Source of the DNA: Chromatiaceae bacterium
GTDB taxonomy: Bacteria > Pseudomonadota > Gammaproteobacteria > Chromatiales > Chromatiaceae
Direction of reading: 5' to 3'
Assembly: GCA_024235215.1 (NCBI GenBank)
Contig: JACKMU010000001.1
Location: forward strand, 620,001 to 684,000
Length of the DNA stretch: 64,000 nt
Shown here: positions 36,002 to 44,755 of the stretch, in pieces
Numbering within the stretch: position 1 is the stretch's first letter
Layout: every line of letters begins with the position of its first letter
Translations under genes and position numbers: made by a program
The notes under the pieces: generated by a model
Seen by the model: only the letters and a program-made list of their open reading frames with translations
The model's database searches: none
What the model was told of the DNA's origin: nothing

Positions 36002-36652
36002 CTATTCGGCGGTTCGAGCCAGGATGTCCGCCACCCGGACGGCGATTGCCTCGCCCAGCAACAGGTGCTGATCAGCATCGAGATGTATCCCATCCACCCG
36101 GCTTGCCGAAGTGATGGAGCCAGCCTCCAGAAAATGACAACACAGCTCCTGCGTCAACGACCGGTAGGCTTCAGCCAACCCCACGCACTTCTGTTCGGCA
36201 CCGCGGAACTTGGGGGCGATTGACCCTTTGGGGGTCTCGATCTGAGGCGGCGCGACCACCATAATCGGTGGCACCGGCATGCCCGGTTCAATCGGTGCCT
36301 GACGCACCGCGCCGATCAATGCCGCCATTCCCTGACTCGCATGCCAGGCATTGTGCGGGTGCATCGACTGAAAATCGTTGGTCCCCAGCATCAGGATCAC
36401 CAGTGCAAGCGGTGAGTGGATCTCAATGCACTGCGCCAACCCAACGAGGCCGTTACGTCCCGGCTTGAAGGGGTCATCCCAGACTGTGCGTCTACCATTG
36501 AGACAGTTTTCTATCACCCGGACAACGGCGCCATTCGCGTTGAGCCGGTTCTCCATCACCCCTGGCCAGCGCGCATCGAAAGCAAGACGCTGGCGTGTGT
36601 TGGGTATGATGCCCCAAGTCAGTGAGTCGGAATAGACCAGAATCTGACGCAT
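36002..36652 (-). CDS. SGNH/GDSL-family hydrolase (arylesterase-like)
   Basis: A cytoplasmic SGNH hydrolase of 216 residues. Block I is YSDSLTWG (Ser at about residue 9), the Gly and Asn blocks are GLAQCIE and LMLGTNDFQ (Asn at about 92), and block V carries the catalytic pair D-x-x-H in DGIHLDADQH (about 194-198). Related proteins are arylesterases or acyl hydrolases; the natural substrate is unknown. I start at ATG 36652, which follows GGGGGTGAAG; a longer frame upstream has no site. No signal peptide is visible. Confidence 0.88.
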   Translation of the reverse strand: MRQILVYSDSLTWGIIPNTRQRLAFDARWPGVMENRLNANGAVVRVIENCLNGRRTVWDDPFKPGRNGLVGLAQCIEIHSPLALVILMLGTNDFQSMHPHNAWHASQGMAALIGAVRQAPIEPGMPVPPIMVVAPPQIETPKGSIAPKFRGAEQKCVGLAEAYRSLTQELCCHFLEAGSITSASRVDGIHLDADQHLLLGEAIAVRVADILARTAE

Positions 36653-36959
36653 CTTCACCCCCTGCCACTCTAATGAATCTGACCACAACACCATTCTGCC
36701 GACTCTGAAGCGCACACGGTGCTGAAGCCACCGATTTTATCTGACGCTTCCGGCAATGGATGGATGCAGGGCCATTTTTGATCGATACATCCGGCTGAAC
36801 ATGCAAGCAATAGCAAACAGCACGTTGCGATTCTGTCCGCTAAAGCGACCAGAATGGCATGATTCAGCACTCCTCCTGTACGTATTTGACTGGCCTCCAG
36901 GGAGATATCTCTTTAGAATCCCCGGCTGCTTTTTCCGAAAGATTATCCTGCGAGTATAA
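36653..36959. other. Gap between the SGNH hydrolase gene and pdxH
   Basis: About 307 bases between divergent genes. A short plus-strand frame (36756-36959, 67 codons) ends exactly at the GTG of pdxH but has no ribosome-binding site and no family resemblance. TTGACT near 36886 is a possible -35 for pdxH without a well-spaced -10. Confidence 0.35.
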
Positions 36960-37604
36960 GTGAAATCTCCCATAGACCAAGATCGGCGCGAATATCAGTA
37001 TGCGGGTCTCTCCCATCGCGACCTGGACCCCGACCCCATCGCTCAGTTCGATGTCTGGCTGAACCAAGCGCTGACACAACGGCTGCGCGATGCCACTGCG
37101 ATGAGCCTGGCGACGGTTTCCAGCGATGGCCAACCCAGTCTGCGCACAGTGCTACTCAAGTTCTTCGACAGTACCGGATTCGTCTTCTACACCAACCAGG
37201 AGAGCAGAAAGGCGCAGGAAATCTCGCACAACCCCAAGGTGGCGCTGCTCTTCTACTGGCGTGAATTCGACCGACAGATCATCATCACCGGCAACGCCGC
37301 CAAGGTCTCTGCCGGCGAATCGCTCAAGTACTTTCTCACCCGACCACGGGAGAGCCGGCTGGGGGCCTGGGTTTCAGCCCAGAGCAGTGTGATCTCCTCC
37401 CGCGCGGTACTGGAAGAGAAGTTCGAGGAGATAAAACGGAAATTCGCTGACGGTGAGATTCCGCTCCCCTCTTTCTGGGGCGGCTACCGGATAGAGCCGT
37501 TCTCCATCGAGTTCTGGCAAGGGCGCGTCAACCGGCTGCACGACCGTTTCATCTACCGCCGGCAGCCGGACAGCACCTGGCTGATAGAGCGGCTGGCTCC
37601 TTGA
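36960..37604 (+). CDS. pdxH: Pyridoxamine 5'-phosphate oxidase
   Basis: PdxH oxidises pyridoxine or pyridoxamine phosphate to pyridoxal 5'-phosphate using FMN and oxygen. The N-terminal REYQYAGLSHRDLDPDPIAQ is diagnostic. FMN-binding residues lie in RTVLLKFFDSTGFVFYTNQE (about 60-79), and the C-terminal QGRVNRLHDRFIY with WLIERLAP closes the active site. 214 residues is normal. The start appears to be GTG 36960, directly after a TAA on the other frame; the ribosome-binding site is weak. Confidence 0.96.
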   Translation: MKSPIDQDRREYQYAGLSHRDLDPDPIAQFDVWLNQALTQRLRDATAMSLATVSSDGQPSLRTVLLKFFDSTGFVFYTNQESRKAQEISHNPKVALLFYWREFDRQIIITGNAAKVSAGESLKYFLTRPRESRLGAWVSAQSSVISSRAVLEEKFEEIKRKFADGEIPLPSFWGGYRIEPFSIEFWQGRVNRLHDRFIYRRQPDSTWLIERLAP

Positions 37605-37793
37605 AGACACAGCCGGCAACCCTTACCGGCAGCATGCAGGCAAAAAAACAGCGGGTCAGCGCACACTCTGCGGCATCACCTGAGAAACCTCCAGCGACCC
37701 GACATCTCGCCGAGGGCGATTTCCGCTCAGCGGTTGCGCTATCATGGACGCTGTGCTCGACTAGCGGGAGTCCATCCTTCGGAACAGCTGCCC

Positions 37794-38855
37794 ATGAGAT
37801 CGAAAATCGCCTTTTCATCCGCTAGCCGAAGCGTACCCTATGCGGCACTGCTCCTGTTCTGGATGCTGGTACCTGCCGCTCTGGCAGAACCGGTGACACT
37901 CAGAGTACAGCACTTTCTCGGAACCGACTCACTCCCCCATCGCACGCTGATCGAGCCGTGGGTGCGCAGAGTCGAAGGGGATTCAGCAGGCCGGTTAAGG
38001 ATCGAGATCCACCCGGCAATGACCTTGGGCGGCACAGCGCCTGAACTGATCGATCAGGTACAACAGGGAACAGTGGATATCGTCTGGACTGCAGCCGCCT
38101 ATACGCCGGGCCGCTTCCCACGCAGCGAAGTGTTCGCGCTGCCGTTGGTTCACACCGGCAATCCGGTGGCGACCAATCTGGCGATCATGCAACTGATCCA
38201 GCGTGAGTTGGCCCCGGACTTTGTCGGCCTGAAGCCGTTGCTGATACATGTGGATCAGGGCCACGCGTTCCATCTCTCGAACCGGTCGGTAGCCCGCGTC
38301 GCGCAGTTTGGCGGACTGACGCTGCGCCCGCCGGGAAAAGGAATTGGCAGTTGGACAATAACCGCGCTGGGAGCAGAAAATACCAAAAAGCGTCACCCGA
38401 AACTGCCAAAGGCGATGCGCCAGGGAGAGCTGGACGGTGCACTGATGACGTTCACCCTGGCTGAGTCGATGGGGGTGATAGAAGCGTCACAATCCCATAC
38501 CCTGCTGGATCAAAAGGAGTTTTTCGGCACCAGCCTGTTTCTCTTCGTGATGAACGATGCGCGCTTCCGGGCACTTCCTGCCGACCTGCGCAGCGTGATC
38601 GAACGTCACTCCGGCCCTGAGTTCGCACGCGAGATCGGCGACGTCTACCGGCAGGCTGGGGATACCGCGATTGCGGCTGCTGAAAGGCGTGGTAACCGGA
38701 TAAATCTGCTGCAGGGAGCAGAACTCGAACAGGCGCGCTCGCGTTTGGCTACAGTGGTAGCACGATGGAGAGACGAACGCACAGCACTGAGCATAGATGG
38801 TGCAGCACTGATCGCTGCAGCGCGATCCGCAATTGCTCGTTACAGCGGGGAATGA
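37794..38855 (+). CDS. TRAP transporter solute-binding protein (DctP family), orphan
   Basis: An exported periplasmic binding protein of 353 residues: signal sequence with PYAALLLFWMLVPAALA, then VTLRVQHFLGTDSLPHRT and the family's central LTLRPPGKGIGSWTITALGA region. Such proteins deliver carboxylic acids (C4-dicarboxylates, 2-oxo acids) to DctQ/DctM membrane subunits. No DctQ or DctM gene is in the window, so it must work with distant subunits or be an orphan sensor. The start is ATG 37794; in-frame upstream codons lack a site. Confidence 0.88.
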   Translation: MRSKIAFSSASRSVPYAALLLFWMLVPAALAEPVTLRVQHFLGTDSLPHRTLIEPWVRRVEGDSAGRLRIEIHPAMTLGGTAPELIDQVQQGTVDIVWTAAAYTPGRFPRSEVFALPLVHTGNPVATNLAIMQLIQRELAPDFVGLKPLLIHVDQGHAFHLSNRSVARVAQFGGLTLRPPGKGIGSWTITALGAENTKKRHPKLPKAMRQGELDGALMTFTLAESMGVIEASQSHTLLDQKEFFGTSLFLFVMNDARFRALPADLRSVIERHSGPEFAREIGDVYRQAGDTAIAAAERRGNRINLLQGAELEQARSRLATVVARWRDERTALSIDGAALIAAARSAIARYSGE

Positions 38856-39020
38856 AACAGCGCTGCTGATCGGACACACTGAATTTACCATGCTCTCCAC
38901 AGTACAGCGCTGAACCGCATGCGCAAACTTGGCTGTCAGGCGATTCACTACGCGAATCGAAATTTAATCTTTTCGCAAATTACGCTGCAGATCCTGGGAA
39001 GGTTGCTCTGCATCATCCCG

Positions 39021-39875
39021 TTAGAAAAGCAGGTTCGTCATCTTCCTGCGATAAACTTCAACCAACGGGTCATCACCAAGCATGGCAAAGAGCTTTAACA
39101 GTGTTTTACGGCCCAGATCATCCTGGTAGCCGCGATCCTTGCGAATGATAGACAGCAACAGCTCCATCGCATCGGCAAATTCGCTTTGACTGATGCGCAA
39201 CAGCGCCATCTGATAGAGGGCGTTCAACTCTCCACCTGCTACACCGGAGGCAAGACTCCCCTCCGAGGGCAGGGTGGCAGCGGCACGCTCGAACTCTATC
39301 CGGGCGAGCAGGGAAGCCACCTCACCTTGATTGCGCTCATACTCCGGCAACGCGTCCAACAACTCCTGAGCCTGTTTAAGATCACCGCTCTCAGCCAGCA
39401 ACGCAGCCAGATCGGCTCTGATGCGCAGCTTGTCCGGCTCGAGCGCATGAGCCTGTTGCAGCAGTTCGACAGCAACATCTGTGCTCCCCTGCCGATAAGC
39501 CTGCATCCCGCGCGCGTGAAGCCGGTCTGATTCATGTTCGACGTGGCGTTCCAGGAATTGACGTATCGCACTCTCCGGCAATGCACCCATGAACTCATCG
39601 ACCGGTAAGCCGCCCTTGAACATCTTGACGGTCGGCAGACTGCGCACACCATATTGCGCAGCAAGTGTCTGGTTCTCATCCGAATTGACTTTGGCGAGGA
39701 TGAACTTGCCCTGATAGCTCTGCGCCAAGGTCGCCAGCACCGGCATCAGCGACCGGCAGGGAGCACACCACTCAGCCCAGAAATCCACCAGCACCGGCCG
39801 GCTTTTCGAACCCTCTATCACCAGCGTCTGAAAATTGGATTCGTCAACCTCGAACACAACATTGGATTCAGTCAT
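39021..39875 (-). CDS. cnoX: Thioredoxin-TPR chaperedoxin CnoX (YbbN)
   Basis: The 284-residue protein has an N-terminal thioredoxin domain (about 1-110, active site WCAPCRS with cis-Pro SLPTVKMF) followed by TPR-like helices (about 120-284; RGMQAYRQGSTDVAVELLQQA and similar repeats). CnoX protects substrates from over-oxidation and hands them to GroEL or DnaK. In E. coli the active site is SxxC, here CxxC is intact, so reductase activity is possible. It is encoded alone, with no visible operon partner. Confidence 0.92.
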   Translation of the reverse strand: MTESNVVFEVDESNFQTLVIEGSKSRPVLVDFWAEWCAPCRSLMPVLATLAQSYQGKFILAKVNSDENQTLAAQYGVRSLPTVKMFKGGLPVDEFMGALPESAIRQFLERHVEHESDRLHARGMQAYRQGSTDVAVELLQQAHALEPDKLRIRADLAALLAESGDLKQAQELLDALPEYERNQGEVASLLARIEFERAAATLPSEGSLASGVAGGELNALYQMALLRISQSEFADAMELLLSIIRKDRGYQDDLGRKTLLKLFAMLGDDPLVEVYRRKMTNLLF

Positions 39876-40410
39876 TTACTTCGTCCACTCAATAAGTTAC
39901 CTCGGGATAATAAATGCTCATTGTATGGGCGAAGCAGCTCTTTTCAAGCATGCACGGGTGATTGGTGTGGAACATGCCGGCAGCAGGTTGGTGATGAGAG
40001 CAACACTGAATCCCGGAATAGTGCTCAATCATCCCGCAAATCACGCTCAAACACCCACTCGATCGTGAGTCACCTATTATCGACCAACTGTGCGCAGCCC
40101 TGCGTAGCAGGTGACAACAATCGCACTGGACACAGGCACCCTCCCGCAATACTCACAGCAGCCTCAGAATGGACCCGTCACCAGTATCCGTTGATCACCA
40201 AAAATTGCTGGTCCTGGCAGGATAATGCAGGTTTCAACCACCCAGGTATCCGGATGGCGTCAATCATCTCCGCTTTGCAATTGACGGAGATTTCCACCTT
40301 ACGCTGGTGAAGTTCCAGGAGAGCAAACCATCCGGTCGGCTCTCCTGTATGGCGTTGCTCGTTGCGGGTCCGTTGCAGACCCCGTTCATGCCGCCAGCAG
40401 CGACCGGATC
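39876..40410. other. Stretch without a recognised gene
   Basis: Several short frames exist on both strands, including one of 94 codons (40178-40462, minus), but none has both a ribosome-binding site and a familiar sequence. The plus frame starting at an ATG near 40169 is broken by a TAA after 18 codons and then continues for many codons, which could be a decayed gene. It also holds the hairpin at 40316-40347. Confidence 0.3.
40316..40347. repeat. Inverted repeat with 9-base arms
   Basis: CAGGAGAGC and GCTCTCCTG form a perfect stem around a 14-base loop. No T-run follows on either strand. It lies about 65 bases after the end of the candidate small gene at 40411, so it may mark the end of its transcript or part of a structured RNA. 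Confidence 0.35.
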
Positions 40411-40632
40411 TTATCGTGCTGGAGTGTTTTTTTTCTGTTTCCCTGCCGCTGCGGCGCCCCAACTCTGCACGTAACTATCCTGGTGGGAACTACTCCTTCT
40501 GCGCACCGACCGACGGTGCACCTCCTCTTCAGCAACATGAGTGGGTCTTCTTGAGTTTTTGTTGCGGTGATTTTTTATCAAATCTGATTCGGCGACATCA
40601 TCATCGGAATCATGGTAAAGCCATTTGGGCAC
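40411..40632 (-). CDS. Possible small basic protein
   Basis: A 73-residue frame starting at GTG 40632, with AGGAG 6 bases upstream. The N-terminal third is acidic (YHDSDDDVAESDL) and the rest strongly basic and Ser/Arg-rich (RRSVRRRSSSH), a composition typical of disordered nucleic-acid- or membrane-binding proteins. I do not recognise a family, and low complexity makes this call tentative. It lies downstream of the HdfR-like gene on the same strand. Confidence 0.4.
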   Translation of the reverse strand: MPKWLYHDSDDDVAESDLIKNHRNKNSRRPTHVAEEEVHRRSVRRRSSSHQDSYVQSWGAAAAGKQKKNTPAR

Positions 40633-40718
40633 TCTTCTCTCCTGTTGAGCAAAACCCTGCGATATTGCAAATGGGACGCCAATCTATATCCCGGAAAAGC
40701 ACAGAACAAAACAAATAA

Positions 40719-40736
40719 TTTTTATCATGATAAAAA
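40719..40736. promoter_or_regulatory. Perfect AT-rich palindrome after the HdfR-like gene
   Basis: TTTTTATCATGATAAAAA is an 18-base perfect palindrome, and a second TTTATCAT half follows at 40743. It lies between the LysR-type gene and the possible small gene on the minus strand, where it may be an operator for the latter. The stem is all A-T but two pairs, so a terminator is unlikely. Confidence 0.4.
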
Positions 40737-40746
40737 ACAACGTTTA

Positions 40747-41586
40747 TCATAACACCGCTTTGGCCAACACCTCCTGTAGCAGGAGATCACGCTCATCTCC
40801 CGCCCGGAATACCGCATAACAGTAGCGTTCGATAATCGGCGCCTCCGCGACCAGATGCAGCGCACCCTCGTCCAGATGCGACTGGATCATCTGCTGTGCA
40901 AGATAACAGGAGCCACCCTGGGAGAGCAGCAGGTCGAGTGCTGCACTGCCGTAGTTGCAATGCACCCTGGGCAGGCAGCGATCACCGGCGAAAGCCGCAT
41001 GCGCTATCGCAAAACTGCTGCCCCAGTCGACCAGCAGGTAGTTGCTGCTCAGCGCCTCTTCCGGAGTGATCGCAGCGCGTGTACTCACCAGCACGAGCGG
41101 GACGCCAATCAATGGTCTGGCCACCAGTTCCAACGCCGCCGGCGGCTCGTAGACAAAGACCAGATCGAGCAGACTCTCCACGACCCGGGCTACCAACCGC
41201 TCCGCCCGGTCCACCTCCAGGCGCAACGCCAGCTCCGCATGCGTGGAATGGAGACGTTCCGTCCATCCCCTGACTGCGATCTCCCAAAGATCACCGGTGG
41301 TGCCCACTGCGAGCGACCGCGCGTATTGTGATTCAAGTGCCACATCGAGCCGGGCACGCTCCCAGCCGGAAACGATGATCTCCGCGTTGCGGCGCAACCG
41401 TTCTCCCGCTGGAGTGAGCTGAATATTATTCCGCTCGCGTTTGAACAGCTGTACACCCAGCGTGTTCTCAAGTTGTTTTATCCTGGCACTGACTGCGGCT
41501 TGGGTGACAAAGAGGCTGTCCGCGGCTTTGCCGAAATGGCGTACCCGTGCGACGCAGAGAAAAGTTTTAAACAGCGCAATGTCCAT
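40747..41586 (-). CDS. LysR-family regulator, HdfR-like
   Basis: A 279-residue LysR protein beginning MDIALFKTFLCVARVRHFGK and containing VTQAAVSARIKQLENTLGVQ and the short linker typical of the HdfR group. E. coli HdfR represses flhDC and regulates gltBD and std genes. Similarity to HdfR is clear through the HTH and moderate in the effector domain. No flagellar gene lies in the window, so targets are unknown. It is transcribed toward the palindrome and possible small gene. Confidence 0.88.
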   Translation of the reverse strand: MDIALFKTFLCVARVRHFGKAADSLFVTQAAVSARIKQLENTLGVQLFKRERNNIQLTPAGERLRRNAEIIVSGWERARLDVALESQYARSLAVGTTGDLWEIAVRGWTERLHSTHAELALRLEVDRAERLVARVVESLLDLVFVYEPPAALELVARPLIGVPLVLVSTRAAITPEEALSSNYLLVDWGSSFAIAHAAFAGDRCLPRVHCNYGSAALDLLLSQGGSCYLAQQMIQSHLDEGALHLVAEAPIIERYCYAVFRAGDERDLLLQEVLAKAVL

Positions 41587-41751
41587 CGGCGCAAACGATA
41601 ACCGCCTTATATCGTTTCGACAATGAAAATTCCCGGTCTGAGATCGACGAGCGCCAAAGCGGGGCCTGGTTTGCGTTGCGGAGTGATCATCTTACGCTGC
41701 AGCACCCTGTAACAGTGACCAGGATGAGGCATAGCGGCCTGCGTAGTACGG

Positions 41752-42153
41752 CTACATCTTCATACAGAGAAAGACACCTAACTGCATGTCTGACGTAAGA
41801 ATGTGTCCGGTCAACCAGTGTTCCAGAAACTCGATCTCTTCGTCGGTCAGCGACTTGCCCTGCTGCACAAACGCTTGCTGCAGCGCTTTGGCGCTCTCGA
41901 TCAGCTCCTGATGCTCATTCCTGTGCTCCCAAAAATCTGAGTAGCCATATTTAAGCATCAGCCGCTCCTCATGGCGGAAGTGCCAGACGGTGCAGCTTAT
42001 CAATTCGTCCAATACCGCCTCGATGTAAAGGCGCTCTTCTTCGTCCGCCACAGCATGGCAGAGCATATTGAACAGATCCACAAGCCGGCGATGATCATCA
42101 TCTATCTCACCGACCTGCACACTCAACAATTTGTCCCAAACCAGATCTTTCAC
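41752..42153 (-). CDS. Bacteriohemerythrin
   Basis: A 133-residue four-helix oxygen-binding protein with a di-iron site. Iron ligands are visible: DDDHRRL (His), WHFRHEERLM (His and Glu), HRNEHQEL, and HILTSDMQLG near the C-terminus (His and Asp). Bacteriohemerythrins store or deliver oxygen, or sense it in microaerobic bacteria. I choose GTG 42153: GGAGA lies 7 bases upstream and the next residues (KDLVWDKLLSVQVGEIDDDH) match the usual N-terminus. It is encoded alone. Confidence 0.92.
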   Translation of the reverse strand: MKDLVWDKLLSVQVGEIDDDHRRLVDLFNMLCHAVADEEERLYIEAVLDELISCTVWHFRHEERLMLKYGYSDFWEHRNEHQELIESAKALQQAFVQQGKSLTDEEIEFLEHWLTGHILTSDMQLGVFLCMKM

Positions 42154-42547
42154 AAGCTCTTCTCCAGATAACACTACCGCGCCATTGTAACTTTCCTATA
42201 ACCCCGAGCGGAATAGTGAAAAAGCTCTTCATAGTGACAAGATAACAACTCAACTGGAAGAGATGTGTTTGCAGCGTGACTATGCACACCCCAGAACGAG
42301 CTTATCGTTGTGCAGGCTTCCTCACTGTCCTCCCTGAACATATGCGTAGACAAACCGGTAAACCCGACAACGAATGGAGACTATATTTTACCGGGAAGCG
42401 GTATTTCGTTAGGATGCCCCCGTAGATCCGTTTACTCCTCGCTCTGCTGACCGATCTCACTGCTGGTGTTACAGCCGTCAGTGCCATCTGTTCCAACCCA
42501 AGAGCGGTAAAGAGATCTTATCACGCCACCCGCACCTAACCCGGACC
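42154..42547. other. Gap upstream of rlmKL with a possible 47-codon gene
   Basis: Apart from a small frame on the plus strand (see separate entry), no gene is seen. The stretch must contain promoters for bacteriohemerythrin and for rlmKL; no strong consensus pair is evident. Confidence 0.3.
42282..42425 (+). CDS. Possible 47-residue small protein
   Basis: An ATG-initiated frame of 47 codons ends at TAG 42423-42425. It reads like protein (for example NEWRLYFTGKRYFVR near the C-terminus) but lacks a Shine-Dalgarno sequence and a known family. It is listed as a candidate only. Confidence 0.25.
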   Translation: MHTPERAYRCAGFLTVLPEHMRRQTGKPDNEWRLYFTGKRYFVRMPP

Positions 42548-44722
42548 ATGAAAATTTACGCTTTCATCGCCACAGCGCCCATGCGTATGGAACAACTTCT
42601 CGCCGAAGAGCTCCGCAATATGGGCGCCCTTGAAGTGATCGAGACACGCACCGGTGCATCCTTCCGCGGGCCAATCGAGACAGGCTATCGCGCCTGCCTC
42701 TGGTCCCGTCTCGCCAACCGGATCCTGCTCCCACTGGCCAATTATCCCGCTGCAACTCCGGAGGAGCTCTATCTGGGAGCGCAGCAGGTCGACTGGGCAC
42801 AGCACTTCGATGTCAGCAACAGTTTCGCGGTAGCGTGCAACAGCTCCAGGTCTCAAATCAGCCACAGCCATTTCGCGGCACTCAAAATCAAGGATGCGAT
42901 TGTCGATCAATTCCGCGAACGGCAGGACGCGCGCCCCTCTATTAGGCTTGAACAGCCGGATATCCAGATCAATCTCTATCTATTTCAGGACCATGCAACG
43001 TTGAGCCTGGACCTCTCCGGAGAGTCGTTGCACCGGCGCGGATACCGTGAAGAGGGAATGAGTGCACCGCTGAAAGAGAATCTGGCCGCAGCAATATTGC
43101 TGCGCGCGGGATGGCCGGAGATCGCAGCAAACGGGGGCGCCCTGATCGATCCGATGTGCGGTTCCGGTACGCTGCCCATCGAGGCAGCGTTGCTTGCCGC
43201 CGATATTGCACCTGGCCTGCTGCGTAGTCACTGGGGCTTTCTGCACTGGAAACAACATGATCAGCCGCTCTGGAACAGCATGCTCATCGCAGCTCGGGAG
43301 CGGCGTGAATCGGGCTTGGCGCAGTTGCCGGTGATTATCGGTTGTGATCACGATCCGAAGGCGGTACGTGCGGCACGGGCCAATCTGGATCGGGCCGGTC
43401 TGAGCGGCAGGCTGCAAATAGAACAGCGGGATCTCTCCGTGTCAGTGTCGCAGATCAATCGCTCCTACGGCCTGCTGGTGACCAATCCGCCTTATGGCGA
43501 GCGCCTCGGGCACACAGCGGACCTGCCTGCACTCTACCAACAGTTGGGTAGTGAGCTGAAACAGCACTTGCGCGGCTGGCGAGCGGCGGTTTTTACCGGC
43601 AAACCGGAACTGGGCAAAAGCCTCGGATTGCGGGCGCGCAAAATCTACAGTCTGTTCAACGGCGCCATGGAGTGCAATCTGCTCTGCTTCGAGGTAGCAC
43701 CTGAGTGGTTTGTCAACGAGCGCAGATTCCCGACCCCGCTGCCTGCCGCATCACGCAGCGAGGGTGCCAATGCACTGGCCAACCGGCTGCAGAAGAACAT
43801 GAAACATCTGAGCCGCTGGTTGAAAAGGGAGCGAGTCACCTGTTTTCGGCTTTATGATGCTGACCTTCCAGAATACGCTCTGGCGATCGATTGTTACGAA
43901 GCGATACCGCGGCAAATTCATGTACAGGAGTATCAGGCGCCAGCAAACATCGATCCGCGTCGGGCGCGGCTACGGCTGCGCGAAGCCCTGGGCGTTATTC
44001 TGGATACACTGGAGATCGCGCAGGAGCAACTCCACTTCAAGGTGCGCAAACAGCAAAAAGGAGTTGCCCAGTATGAAAAACTCGGCAGCAGCGGAAAGTA
44101 TTATGCAGTGGAGGAGGGGGAGTGCCGTTTTCTGGTCAATTTCGATGACTATCTGGATACCGGTCTGTTTCTTGACCACCGCCTGACCCGCAGAATACTG
44201 GAAGAGCTGGCTTCTGGCAGAGATTTTCTCAACCTGTTCGCCTACACCGGCACCGCCTCGGTGTATGCCGCCAAAGGCGGGGCGCCCACGACTACGACGA
44301 TCGACATGTCCAACACCTACCTTCAATGGGCTCAGCGGAACATGGCGCTGAATGGTTTCGATTCAGCCGAGCACCGCTTCATTCGTGCTGACTGTGTCGA
44401 GTGGCTTCGGCAGGGTGGTGATGGCAGAAAGTATGGGTTGATATTTCTCGATCCTCCGAGCTTTTCAACCTCCAAGCGAATGTCAGCCACACTCGATCTG
44501 CAGCGCGATCATGTTGAGCTGATCCACAATACAGCGGCGCTTCTGCAGCCAGATGGGATCATGATCTTCTCCAACAATCTACGCAGCTTTCGCATGCAGC
44601 GTGAACGCCTGAGCAATCTACTGGTAGAGGATATCAGTCGATCCACCCTGCCCCCTGACTTCCAGCGCAACTCCCGCATTCATAATGTGTGTAGAATTCG
44701 GCTCAAGTCCGGATCGGTATAG
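42548..44722 (+). CDS. rlmL: Bifunctional 23S rRNA methyltransferase RlmKL
   Basis: This protein makes m2G2445 and m7G2069 in 23S rRNA. In order: THUMP domain (about 1-155), RlmL methyltransferase with LIDPMCGSGTLPIEAAL (about 198) and LVTNPPYGERLG (about 310), then the RlmK part (about 440-724) with DFLNLFAYTGTASVYAA (about 559) and IFLDPPSFSTSKRM (about 636). 724 residues is close to E. coli RlmKL (702). It is a fusion as in gammaproteobacteria and both active sites are intact. Confidence 0.97.
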   Translation: MKIYAFIATAPMRMEQLLAEELRNMGALEVIETRTGASFRGPIETGYRACLWSRLANRILLPLANYPAATPEELYLGAQQVDWAQHFDVSNSFAVACNSSRSQISHSHFAALKIKDAIVDQFRERQDARPSIRLEQPDIQINLYLFQDHATLSLDLSGESLHRRGYREEGMSAPLKENLAAAILLRAGWPEIAANGGALIDPMCGSGTLPIEAALLAADIAPGLLRSHWGFLHWKQHDQPLWNSMLIAARERRESGLAQLPVIIGCDHDPKAVRAARANLDRAGLSGRLQIEQRDLSVSVSQINRSYGLLVTNPPYGERLGHTADLPALYQQLGSELKQHLRGWRAAVFTGKPELGKSLGLRARKIYSLFNGAMECNLLCFEVAPEWFVNERRFPTPLPAASRSEGANALANRLQKNMKHLSRWLKRERVTCFRLYDADLPEYALAIDCYEAIPRQIHVQEYQAPANIDPRRARLRLREALGVILDTLEIAQEQLHFKVRKQQKGVAQYEKLGSSGKYYAVEEGECRFLVNFDDYLDTGLFLDHRLTRRILEELASGRDFLNLFAYTGTASVYAAKGGAPTTTTIDMSNTYLQWAQRNMALNGFDSAEHRFIRADCVEWLRQGGDGRKYGLIFLDPPSFSTSKRMSATLDLQRDHVELIHNTAALLQPDGIMIFSNNLRSFRMQRERLSNLLVEDISRSTLPPDFQRNSRIHNVCRIRLKSGSV

Positions 44723-44749
44723 CGTCTGCTGGAATTCATACCGATCCGG
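44709..44749. terminator. Inverted repeat at the end of rlmKL
   Basis: CCGGATCGGTAT and ATACCGATCCGG form perfect 12-base arms with a 17-base loop. The left arm overlaps the last codons of rlmKL and the stop codon, and the convergent coiled-coil gene ends 7 bases beyond. A short T-rich stretch (CACTTTTC) follows on the plus strand. It probably ends both transcripts. Confidence 0.55.
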
Positions 44750-44755
44750 TAGCGT

